Source of the DNA: Anaerolineae bacterium
Lineage (GTDB): Bacteria > Chloroflexota > Anaerolineae > J036 > Brachytrichaceae
Assembly (NCBI GenBank): GCA_947476335.1
Contig: CANJQH010000013.1
Span: forward strand, 1 to 59,823
DNA: 59,823 nucleotides
Direction: 5' to 3'
The notes under the pieces are model-generated. The model searched no databases. It was not told the DNA's origin and saw only the letters and a list, made by a program, of their open reading frames with translations. A program made the position numbers and the translations under genes. The stretch's first letter is position 1; each line of letters opens with the position of its first letter. Shown here piece after piece: positions 36,344 to 43,857 of the stretch.

Positions 36344-37961
36344 CTGCCCACTTCTCCCGGCACGCTCCCCGCGACACTTTCCCACTGCTGGTCTTGATCA
36401 GCCATTTCTCCGGCACGATCTGCACGATGCGCACAGCCACATCCGAGTTCTTCGTCACATGCGCACGCACATGGTCGGCGAGCAGCTCCGCAGCTGCGGC
36501 GTCCCCAACCACGCGCAGGTCTTCAGCTTCAGCCACAATGACAACTTCCTCTGTGCCCTGCTCTGCATCAAACACGCCGAAAGCGGCGACGCGCCCGGCA
36601 TGCACCCCAGCCACTTCGCCAGCCAACTGCTCGAGGTCATTCGGGTAAACGTTTTTGCCACCAACGATGATGAGGTCCTTGCGGCGGCCGGTCACGTACA
36701 ACTCACCCTCGTGCAAATAACCGAGGTCGCCCGTGCGGTAATGCCCATCCACGAACGCCTGCGCAGTGAGCTCATCACGATGGTAGTAACCGCTCAGCAT
36801 GCAGTCGCTGCGCACCACGATCTCGCCGGTCTCGCCTTCGCCCAGCTCACGTTCATCAGGCCCGAGCACGCGCAGCTGCACGTTCGCCAGCGGCCGCCCG
36901 CACGAAAGATGCAGCTCGCCGTCACTCGCAGCAAATGCAGGCGCGCGCAGGCTCTGCGTCACAGCAAAGGTGTTCTCCGCCATTGCGTAGCTGGTGTGCA
37001 ACGCATCAGCGCGCAGGCCGTAATTCGCAAATCGCTGCGCGAACTGCGCATGCGCATGCCGGTAGCACGGCTCAGAACAATTCACAAACGCGCGCATGCT
37101 GGAGAGATCAACGCCGACAAGGTCGCGATCGCGCACACGCGTAGCAATGAAAGGGTAGGCAAAATTCGGCAGCCAACACAGCGTGCCTTTGTGTGCGCTG
37201 ATCGCCTGCAGCAGCTTCGCGGGCGCACGCACCCAGTCAAACGGCGACATCATGACGACTGGCACACGGCGCAGCACCGGCATCACGAATGATGCGATCA
37301 GCCCCATGTCGTGATACAGGGGCAACCAGCTCACTATTGTGTCGTTCGGTGAAAGTCCGATCGCCGGCGCATACGCCTGCAACTGATGGAAGATTGCGCT
37401 GTGTGAAAGTGCCACACCTTTTTGCAGCCCGGTCGTGCCCGATGAATGCTGCAGCAGCGCGATATCGTCAACCTGCGCACGCATGCCGCCAAGCACTCGA
37501 AACTCCGGCTCAACGAAACGCGGCTCATGCAGCACGATCACCGCAGACGCTCGCCCACTCACATCCACAGCCGCGCGCGCTTCATTTTCGAAATCCGGAA
37601 AAGTCACGATCGCGGCCGGATGTGTCACACCAATCAGCGCTGCCAGATCGCGGCGATATTTTTCCGGCGACAGTTTCTCCGTCAACGGCGGCAGAATGCT
37701 CGGAATCGCGCCGTGCATTACCGCACCCCAGAACGCATCCACCAGCAGCTCGCCGTGCGGCAGGATGATCACCACCACCTCGGCTCGTCCAACGCCGGCA
37801 CGCACCAGCTCCGCCGCCACTCCCGCAGCACCGTCGATCAGTCGGCCATACGTAATCGGCTGATCAGGCTGTCGCCCCAGCAACATGTGAATTGCTGTGC
37901 GCTCATGCCGAATTCGATAGTGCCCCTCCAGCACCGCAGCCATGCTCAATAGGTCAGACAT
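36318..37961 (-). CDS. Fatty-acyl-AMP ligase-like (FAAL) enzyme of the Dlt-like operon
   Basis: 547 residues, ANL superfamily. It would adenylate a carboxylic acid and load it on the neighbouring acyl carrier protein. The P-loop is HSSGTTGLQKGV (172-183). SWLPLYHDMGLIASFV, MSPFDWVRAPAKLLQAIS and LPNFAYPF are the FAAL-type blocks; the A5-like motif is SYAMAENTFAVTQ and the A8 region is HYRTGDLGYLHEGELYVTGRRKDLII. The catalytic lysine is Lys528 in KTSSGKVSRG. It resembles FAALs more than D-alanine ligase DltA, so the cargo is probably a fatty or short-chain acyl group. Last gene of the operon. Confidence 0.88.
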   Translation of the reverse strand: MSDLLSMAAVLEGHYRIRHERTAIHMLLGRQPDQPITYGRLIDGAAGVAAELVRAGVGRAEVVVIILPHGELLVDAFWGAVMHGAIPSILPPLTEKLSPEKYRRDLAALIGVTHPAAIVTFPDFENEARAAVDVSGRASAVIVLHEPRFVEPEFRVLGGMRAQVDDIALLQHSSGTTGLQKGVALSHSAIFHQLQAYAPAIGLSPNDTIVSWLPLYHDMGLIASFVMPVLRRVPVVMMSPFDWVRAPAKLLQAISAHKGTLCWLPNFAYPFIATRVRDRDLVGVDLSSMRAFVNCSEPCYRHAHAQFAQRFANYGLRADALHTSYAMAENTFAVTQSLRAPAFAASDGELHLSCGRPLANVQLRVLGPDERELGEGETGEIVVRSDCMLSGYYHRDELTAQAFVDGHYRTGDLGYLHEGELYVTGRRKDLIIVGGKNVYPNDLEQLAGEVAGVHAGRVAAFGVFDAEQGTEEVVIVAEAEDLRVVGDAAAAELLADHVRAHVTKNSDVAVRIVQIVPEKWLIKTSSGKVSRGACREKWAESQSRESE

Positions 37962-38016
37962 TTTTTATATCTTCGCGTCTTCGCATCTTCGCGTCTTCGT
38001 ATAAAAATTCGCTCAA

Positions 38017-38265
38017 TCACGCATTCCGCCGCGCAACCACAGCCTGCTCCATCAATACAAGTGTGTCCATCAACTCAACGGTGAGATCGACATCATCGAT
38101 GCGCACACCGAATTCGTCCTCGACGAACAACCCAACATCAACCAGGCTGAACGAATCAATCAGGCCGCTGGAGATCAACTTCTGATCAGGGTTGAGTTCG
38201 CGCTTCGGCTGCTTCATGATTTTCTCGGCGATGAAGCGCGCCAGCTTGCTTTGGATCTCGCTCAT
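38017..38265 (-). CDS. Acyl carrier protein of the Dlt-like operon (DltC-like role)
   Basis: 82 residues from ATG 38265. The phosphopantetheine attachment site is Ser38 in SGLIDSFSLVD. The helices are acidic (VEDEFGVRIDDVDLT), as expected for a carrier protein. It lies 55 bp upstream of the acyl-AMP ligase gene, which is its evident loading enzyme, and downstream of the SGNH and MBOAT genes. CTTCGCGT repeats occupy the gap to the ligase (37969-38000). An in-frame start seven codons earlier is possible but lacks family similarity. Confidence 0.9.
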   Translation of the reverse strand: MSEIQSKLARFIAEKIMKQPKRELNPDQKLISSGLIDSFSLVDVGLFVEDEFGVRIDDVDLTVELMDTLVLMEQAVVARRNA

Positions 38266-38355
38266 AGTGCGCATTATCACGGACAAGGGGGCTATTCACT
38301 ATTCAAGCCTGAATGCGTCCCCCGCCAGCTTCACAACTCCCAGACAAAAAAAATC

Positions 38356-38467
38356 GTACCTACTCAGGCCAGCCTTTTTTCCAACGCGAAACACGCGATT
38401 CTCTCCCCCTTCGGGGGAGAGAATCGCGTGTTTCGCGGGAAATACTGATTTGGGCCTAAGTAGTTAC
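38356..38467 (+). mobile_element. Family A MITE-like element, copy A4
   Basis: A 112-bp copy in the 220-bp gap between the SGNH gene and the carrier protein gene. Ends GTACCTACTCAGGCC/GGCCTAAGTAGTTAC, arms GCGAAACACGC/GCGTGTTTCGC, apex CTCTCCCCCTTCGGGGGAGAG. The flanks AAAAAATC (38348-38355) and AAAAATTC (38468-38475) match at 7 of 8. Transcription of the operon must cross this hairpin. Confidence 0.85.
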
Positions 38468-38485
38468 AAAAATTCGCACCCTCCG

Positions 38486-39544
38486 CTATCTCTCGAGATC
38501 CCGCACCAGAATGTCCGCCAGCATCTGCGAACCACGCGGGCTCAGATGCACTGCGCTGTTCGTAAATTCGCTCGCCGGAATCGCATCCCATAAATCGACG
38601 TAACGCACCCCGCGCATGCGCATCTCATCGCGCAACATTTCACGATACGCATCGTACGCCCAGCGCGGGTAAAAAAAGTTGTAGCGCACATCGCTGTTCG
38701 CACCATCACTGATGTACATCGGCTCGTTCACTATAAGCAGCGGCACACGTGAGTGCGCTGCCACATCAAACGCATCAAACGTCAGATCCACACGCGGCAG
38801 CCCGCTCGCACGATCATATGTGCGAAATTTTTCATCGCGCTCCAGATCGCGCTGCACAGGCTCATACTGCGTCGGATAGTACTGATCCAGCCCGCTTGCC
38901 GCCCACGCCGCGCCAAATAATTGCAGGCGCGCAAGATCCGCGATCTCGCGTCGTCGCCCCCACAACGTGCGCTCCAGCAGGCTGCGCACTCGCGGCTCGC
39001 ACGTACGCCCCACAGCCGCACACGCCTCGGCCATATTCGCCATCGTCAACGCATGCCCCTGCGCATCGCGTGGAAAAGAACGCAGCGTCACCAGCCACAC
39101 AATCATGTCCGGCTGATATGCCATCGCATGGTGCAAAAGCAGCGCATCTTTCTCCAGCGAAAAATCCGGGTAGCCGAGGTTGTAGACGCGCACACGACGC
39201 CCATCACGCTGCATCTCTGCTGCATTCAGCCGCGCTGCAAGCGTCTCCTCCGGCTTCAACAAAAATCCCCACGTCGACGAATCACCAATCAGCACCACGC
39301 GAAATTCATCATCTTTTTTCGGCACTGCGATCTCATGCGACGCAAACATCGCATCAAGATTGCCGAGGCTCAGGTTATACGCCAAGTCCGGCCGCTCACC
39401 CCATGGCAACCGCACACGCCCCGGCCAGAGCGTGTTGTATACACTCAGGCCGGCAGGCGTCGGCCCAGCACCTGCAAGCATGATGAGATTGAGCACAACA
39501 TACGCCGCGAGCGCCTTGAGGAAAATTCGCAATCGTTCGTTCAT
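38486..39544 (-). CDS. SGNH-fold acyltransferase/esterase-like membrane-anchored protein (DltD/AlgX-like role)
   Basis: 352 residues from ATG 39544, which overlaps the MBOAT stop by 4 bp. One N-terminal helix (about 8-26) anchors an extracytoplasmic SGNH domain. The nucleophile is Ser89 in VVLIGDSSTWGF; a later block has VYNLGYPDFS and the C-terminal histidine is in NSAVHLSPRGSQML. The residue three before that His is Ser rather than Asp, so the acid may be supplied elsewhere (for example DLWD). In Dlt and alginate-type systems such proteins accept the acyl group from the MBOAT and pass it to the polymer. Confidence 0.8.
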   Translation of the reverse strand: MNERLRIFLKALAAYVVLNLIMLAGAGPTPAGLSVYNTLWPGRVRLPWGERPDLAYNLSLGNLDAMFASHEIAVPKKDDEFRVVLIGDSSTWGFLLKPEETLAARLNAAEMQRDGRRVRVYNLGYPDFSLEKDALLLHHAMAYQPDMIVWLVTLRSFPRDAQGHALTMANMAEACAAVGRTCEPRVRSLLERTLWGRRREIADLARLQLFGAAWAASGLDQYYPTQYEPVQRDLERDEKFRTYDRASGLPRVDLTFDAFDVAAHSRVPLLIVNEPMYISDGANSDVRYNFFYPRWAYDAYREMLRDEMRMRGVRYVDLWDAIPASEFTNSAVHLSPRGSQMLADILVRDLER

Positions 39545-40911
39545 CGCAAGCCCGGCAGAAAAAGCAGCGCCTGCAACGCATGCAGCGCCGCAGACGGTGT
39601 ACTCAGCGCGAACCACACCCAGCCGAGCACGACGAAATGAAAAGTCGCGATCGCACCAGCCATATTCACCACGCGCTGTAGAGCCGGACGCTCGTTGACA
39701 AACGACAATCGCTCACGCGCGAAATTGGCCCAGCGGTTGTGCACGAACAAACCGACGGCGTGCCACGCACCCCACAACACAAAGTTCGCCGTCACACCGT
39801 GCCACAACGCAATTAACATCATCGTGCTCACCTGGCCGAGCAGGACAATCGGCGCCGGCTCCCAACCACGAATGCGCAGCGCACGCGTCAGCGGGTTGAA
39901 CCAGTACGCACGAAACCACTGCGACAACGACATGTGCCAGCTGTTCCAGAACTGCGTCAGGTTCGGCTTGAGATACGGCGCATTGAAGTTCTCCGGCAAT
40001 CGCACGCCCAACAGCATCCCAAAGCCGATCGCCATGTCTGTGTATCCGGCAAAGTCGAAGAAGATGCGCAGCGCATATGCATACACAGGCAGCCACGCCC
40101 AGCCCGGCCGCAAGTGCGGCGCGATCGCATCGGAAAGTGCGATCAATGCCAGTGTGTCGGCCAGTACGAATTTTTTGAACACGCCCAGCAGCAGCCGCTC
40201 GCACGCAGCAAAAAATTGCGGCGCCATCAGCGTATACGGTGCGCGCAGGTCTTTCAGAAAACGATCCGGTCGATCGATCGGCCCAGCCGACAACGCCGGC
40301 GCAAATACGGCGAACGTGACGAACTCGCGCAGCCGCATCGCCGGCAATCGCCCGATCACACGATCACGCAGCACGCCGATTAGTCGAAATGCCACATATG
40401 AAAATCCAAACCAGCGCCAGTCAAACGCACTCGCATGTGCAGCAGACTGCCCCTGCAACACGCGCAATGCGCCGCTCGCCACCTCAGTGGCCGGCGCATA
40501 TTTCTGCAACAACAACAAGCCGATCAGCACCGCCACACCAACTGCCCACGCAGCCTTGCCGCGCATTCGACCCACTGCCGCACACGCACCGATCACAAGC
40601 ACCATCACCAGCGCAACAGCAGCCACCTCCGGCGGCGGCGTGCGCGTCAGCACACCCACAAGCGCCGGCACATCACGCAGCAAGGCCACGCCACATACGG
40701 CGCACACCAACACGGCAACATCGACCACGACCTCGCGTCGATTCGCCGCTTCGAACACCGGCAGTGTCCACACCCATACGACCGCCGCCAACGCAAGCGT
40801 GGCACACGGCAGCCAGAAATCCAGATGCCGCACCGCACTCGCCGGCTGCAGCCAGAATAACGCCAACGCGCTGACGACGAACGTGCCCCAGTTGCGAATC
40901 TGCGTCAGCAT
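39541..40911 (-). CDS. MBOAT family O-acyltransferase (DltB-like role)
   Basis: 456 residues from ATG 40911, with about 11 membrane helices. The MBOAT core is clear: FFDFAGYTDMAIGFGMLLG, LPENFNAPYLKPNLTQFWNSWHMSLSQWF and the catalytic histidine in LIALWHGVTANFVLWG (His371). It would move an acyl group from the cytoplasmic carrier protein across the membrane. AGGGA lies 6 nt before ATG 40911. The start overlaps by one base the stop of the 42-codon microprotein gene (TGATG), and its own stop overlaps the SGNH gene, so the three are translationally coupled. It does not itself end in an acyl-shuttle-like hexapeptide (it ends LLFLPGLR). Confidence 0.92.
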   Translation of the reverse strand: MLTQIRNWGTFVVSALALFWLQPASAVRHLDFWLPCATLALAAVVWVWTLPVFEAANRREVVVDVAVLVCAVCGVALLRDVPALVGVLTRTPPPEVAAVALVMVLVIGACAAVGRMRGKAAWAVGVAVLIGLLLLQKYAPATEVASGALRVLQGQSAAHASAFDWRWFGFSYVAFRLIGVLRDRVIGRLPAMRLREFVTFAVFAPALSAGPIDRPDRFLKDLRAPYTLMAPQFFAACERLLLGVFKKFVLADTLALIALSDAIAPHLRPGWAWLPVYAYALRIFFDFAGYTDMAIGFGMLLGVRLPENFNAPYLKPNLTQFWNSWHMSLSQWFRAYWFNPLTRALRIRGWEPAPIVLLGQVSTMMLIALWHGVTANFVLWGAWHAVGLFVHNRWANFARERLSFVNERPALQRVVNMAGAIATFHFVVLGWVWFALSTPSAALHALQALLFLPGLR

Positions 40912-41039
40912 CAGAATCCCTGATAAATCCACTGCGGCGACGCATCCGCCGTCAGCACAGTCAACACGACCAGCACGAAAAACAAAAACTGCGCAAGCGC
41001 GTTTTCTTTGGACAGCAATCGTTTATGCAACGGCGTCAT
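40911..41039 (-). CDS. 42-residue single-pass microprotein with C-terminal WIYQGF (DltX-like acyl shuttle candidate)
   Basis: A short gene missed by length cut-offs. Residues 1-12 are basic (MTPLHKRLLSKE), 17-32 form one hydrophobic helix (QFLFFVLVVLTVLTA), and the chain ends SPQWIYQGF, which would lie outside the membrane. The last six residues fit the aromatic-Ile-Tyr-x-x-Phe pattern of DltX (typically FIYNEF), in which the tyrosine carries the acyl group between MBOAT and the final transferase. The stop TGA overlaps the MBOAT start as TGATG. A TAAAAT box lies 8 nt upstream of ATG, so this is probably the first gene of the operon. Function is inferred from the motif plus position, not shown. 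Confidence 0.75.
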   Translation of the reverse strand: MTPLHKRLLSKENALAQFLFFVLVVLTVLTADASPQWIYQGF

Positions 41040-41047
41040 GGGGAAGA

Positions 41048-41053
41048 ATTTTA
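41048..41053 (-). promoter_or_regulatory. -10-like box (TAAAAT) for the Dlt-like operon
   Basis: TAAAAT on the minus strand, 8 nt before the microprotein ATG. The -35 position would fall inside the adjacent family C element, so the insertion may have altered the promoter. Confidence 0.45.
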
Positions 41054-41067
41054 CGAGGCCTTTGAGG

Positions 41068-41226
41068 GGGTGCATCCGCCGTTGGGGGCAACATTTGACA
41101 GCGCATCGTCGCGCTCATGTTCCGTCGAAAAAGCGCCAACGGCGCGACGCAGCCCTAGCCCAGACCATCGGTCTGGGTGACGTCCCACGTCGTTTCGTGA
41201 AATCTGTCCACAACGGCGGACACACC
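41068..41226 (-). mobile_element. Family C MITE-like element, copy C2
   Basis: A 159-bp element inverted relative to C1 and C3. Its ends are GGGTGCATCCGCC and GGCGGACACACC and the interior matches C3 in reverse (CCCAGACC/GGTCTGGG hairpin, TTTCGTGAAATCTG). An exact 9-bp direct repeat CCTTTGAGG flanks it (41059-41067 and 41227-41235). It sits directly upstream of the Dlt-like operon. Confidence 0.85.
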
Positions 41227-41235
41227 CCTTTGAGG

Positions 41236-41524
41236 GGCAACGCATCCAGGGGATGCGCCCGACGACAGTGCAGCACAGGGCTGGGAAATTGAAAGCCGCA
41301 GGCGCGGTCCACAGAGGGGAATCGGCCTCCAGCACGAAAGGGGTGAAAAGCCTGGGTTGCCGACACCTCGTTCGTCTCAGCCCCAACGGGGCGCAGTGAG
41401 TGCGCCTTAAGCTCTGTAAAAGAGCCCGGGCCGTCCTTGTTCAACCAGGGGCGGCATAGCGCCCCTGGCAACTGCGGATGCTGGCGCAACGTCCGTCGTT
41501 GCGCCAGCATCCGCGGTCAGCGGT
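41236..41524. repeat. Intergenic region with hairpins, no gene seen
   Basis: No credible gene. It contains a perfect 18-bp inverted repeat (41474-41491 with 41497-41514, loop TCCGT) ending 10 bp past the stop of the 540-residue TPR-like protein gene. A smaller hairpin CAGGGGC...GCCCCTG lies at about 41445-41467. The former may terminate or protect the channel operon transcript, though no T-run follows. Confidence 0.6.
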
Positions 41525-43147
41525 CTACTCCGTAACTTCGAATCTCACTCGCTCACCCTGCATCACACCGTTCACATACATTTCAACTTCATACATGCCG
41601 GTCTGCAACACGTACGCCGCGCCGATATCGATCGGCACCGAAAGAACTTTCATTCCCGTCGGCTCGCCGTCCCATTTCGTCACATAGCGCAACGCCTGAT
41701 TCTCGAAGCCATCCTGGTAGATGCGCACCAGAATATGCGCATCCGCAGGCACACTGTCGGTCTTCATCTGCAGCGCGATCGACTGCACCGTCGACGCAAT
41801 CTTGTCCATAGCCGCGAATGCTTCAGACTCGTCAAGCGTGCCAACGACAATCTCGCTCATTGCACCGACAGGCTCGCTCGTCAATGCAAACGCCGCACGC
41901 ATCGCCTGTGAACGCAGCGCGCGCACCATGTCGCGTGCTGCCGCCACCGTGCCTTCACTCAGCTTGACATTTTTAATCTCGACGCTCTCGTCGCCCTGCG
42001 ACGACAGCACCACGCTGTGCAACGTATCAGCCGCCATTTCAAGCTCACCGATCGTGGCATCGTCTACACCACTACCAGTTTCAGTCTGCTTGCGAATCGC
42101 CTCAGTTGCGCTGCCCTGCAGTTTTTTCAGCGTCGCCTGCGCCGGCTCAAGCTGATCATGCGCAATCTGCGCCGCCAGCAGCGCACCAAGCGCGTCACGG
42201 TTTTCCGGCTCACGCTCCACCCATTTCTGCGCACTCACCTCGGCATCCGCCACACGGCCAACGGTCAACAGCAGATAGCTTTCCATCGAATCGACGCTCG
42301 CAGCATCGTACCCGTTTTCTCGTGCCGAAGACAGCGCGAGCAGCGCCTCTTCATTACTGTCCAGCAGCCACAATGTCATCCCACGTTCGTAATGCGCGTC
42401 GGCATACGTCGGCAACTGCTTCAGCGCCTCGTCGTATCCTTTCAGTGCCTCTTCGCGGTGACTCTGATATGCCGCACCGTATGCAGTCGCATATGCATCG
42501 ATCGCCGGTTTCGACAACACCGGTAGAGGCTGCAGATACGTGCTCGCCGTCCAGCCGATCGTCAGCAGCGTCATCAGCGCTGAAACCACCAGCACCATCA
42601 GCCGCGGCACGTTCGCCATCGCCTGCGACAAACCGAGCAGCGCCAGCACCACCGCGATCAGCGTCAGATGCACCACATACGTGTTCGCCTTCGCGTCCCA
42701 TGCCTGGTCGAGCGCCGTCACAGCAGCGCGCATCTGCTCAGCGCGCACCGCATCAACCAGATACGCATCCACTTCGTAGCGCTCCACAGCGCCATCCTTC
42801 ATCGAAGCATACGGGTCGTTCAACACCGGTGACAACGACTTCAAAGACTGTGCAATCGCGTCAAGCTTCTGCACCGTGGCCGTGTCTTCGTTGCTTTGCG
42901 CCAACGCGCGCTGCTGCGTGATCAACTCCGCCAGCCGCAGCATGTGCCCAGCCTCGAAGCTCGATCGCGCCTCGCCCGTGCTGCGCAGCCGCATCGCATC
43001 CACCGCATACCGCGACGACTCCGCGCGATATTGATTGTTCAAATTGCCCGCCGTGATCTGCAAATATCCAAGCAATGCCGCAAATACCGTCAGCATCGCA
43101 ATCGAAATGCTGATCTGCCGATCCCATTGATTTACTCGCTCGATCAT
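41525..43147 (-). CDS. Membrane protein with TPR-like region, unknown function (channel operon)
   Basis: 540 residues. One helix near the N-terminus (about 13-31) and two more (about 158-178 and 184-205) enclose an extracytoplasmic segment; residues 215-350 read as TPR-like helical pairs (YDEALKQLPTYADAHYERGMTLWLL). The C-terminal 80 residues (HILVRIYQDGF ... MYEVEMYVNGVMQGERVRFEV) look like a beta-sandwich domain. The start overlaps the 222-codon partner gene by 4 bp. It is the last gene of an operon led by a CASTOR/POLLUX-like channel. I do not recognise a named family. Confidence 0.7.
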   Translation of the reverse strand: MIERVNQWDRQISISIAMLTVFAALLGYLQITAGNLNNQYRAESSRYAVDAMRLRSTGEARSSFEAGHMLRLAELITQQRALAQSNEDTATVQKLDAIAQSLKSLSPVLNDPYASMKDGAVERYEVDAYLVDAVRAEQMRAAVTALDQAWDAKANTYVVHLTLIAVVLALLGLSQAMANVPRLMVLVVSALMTLLTIGWTASTYLQPLPVLSKPAIDAYATAYGAAYQSHREEALKGYDEALKQLPTYADAHYERGMTLWLLDSNEEALLALSSARENGYDAASVDSMESYLLLTVGRVADAEVSAQKWVEREPENRDALGALLAAQIAHDQLEPAQATLKKLQGSATEAIRKQTETGSGVDDATIGELEMAADTLHSVVLSSQGDESVEIKNVKLSEGTVAAARDMVRALRSQAMRAAFALTSEPVGAMSEIVVGTLDESEAFAAMDKIASTVQSIALQMKTDSVPADAHILVRIYQDGFENQALRYVTKWDGEPTGMKVLSVPIDIGAAYVLQTGMYEVEMYVNGVMQGERVRFEVTE

Positions 43148-43791
43148 GCCAGTCTCCCCGCTTCAACCAAATTGGTCAGAATAATCAGTCCCACTGAAAT
43201 CGCGATTCCAATCACCGCAGTAATTGTTGCCGGTACAGGTGCCATCTCTTCACTCAACGTAGCAACCAGCAACACCAGCGCATAGCCGATCAGAAACACC
43301 ACCATGCGGTCAGTCTTGTCGCGGCTTTCCTGCGAATCCGTGAGAAACGCCCCCGAATCCGTGCTGCGCCGTCCAACGATTTTGTTGTACGACGATTGCT
43401 GATCAGCACGCAGGTTATAGCTGCCGTCACGCAATGCATAACGCTGATCAAAGTACGCCTTCGACACCGTCGCTGGCAAGGCATCCGCAGCCGCCTGCTC
43501 CTGATACAACTGCTGCGCTTCCGGGTCGGTGGACGCCTTCGCTTCCGCCAGCGTTGCCTCCTGCGCATTCAACGCCACGCGGTAATCCGAATACGCACGC
43601 ATACGCTCGAATGTGTCATTGTTTGAACGTATGCGCGCACTCGCATCGGTGATCAATGCGTGCATCGCATCGTTCACCGCATCGCCAGCCGCATCATCAA
43701 GCACGGACATTCGCCACGCTGTAAATGCACCACCGATTACCGACAACAACAAACTTGTCGCCAGAAAAATCTTTGCAAATTTCTCATTCAT
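43144..43791 (-). CDS. Membrane protein of unknown function (channel operon)
   Basis: 215 residues from ATG 43791, chosen because GGAGG lies about 6 nt upstream; an in-frame start seven codons earlier is less likely. An N-terminal helix (about 8-25) precedes a helical, Glu/Ala/Gln-rich extracytoplasmic stretch (about 30-145), then two C-terminal helices (about 160-178 and 185-207). The layout of N-terminal helix, helical ectodomain and C-terminal helices recalls the N-terminal part of the 540-residue neighbour, so the two may interact. No family recognised. Confidence 0.7.
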   Translation of the reverse strand: MNEKFAKIFLATSLLLSVIGGAFTAWRMSVLDDAAGDAVNDAMHALITDASARIRSNNDTFERMRAYSDYRVALNAQEATLAEAKASTDPEAQQLYQEQAAADALPATVSKAYFDQRYALRDGSYNLRADQQSSYNKIVGRRSTDSGAFLTDSQESRDKTDRMVVFLIGYALVLLVATLSEEMAPVPATITAVIGIAISVGLIILTNLVEAGRLA

Positions 43792-43857
43792 GCATGCCTC
43801 CAGATATTCCACCTTTACAACTACTCAGTCTTATATCGATAAACCAAACCCGCGCGT

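Noticed and set aside
36318-39544. A classical dlt operon for D-alanine
   Set aside because: The ligase has FAAL-type blocks rather than a clear DltA profile and the SGNH protein is not an evident DltD, so only a Dlt-like mechanism is claimed, not D-alanylation.
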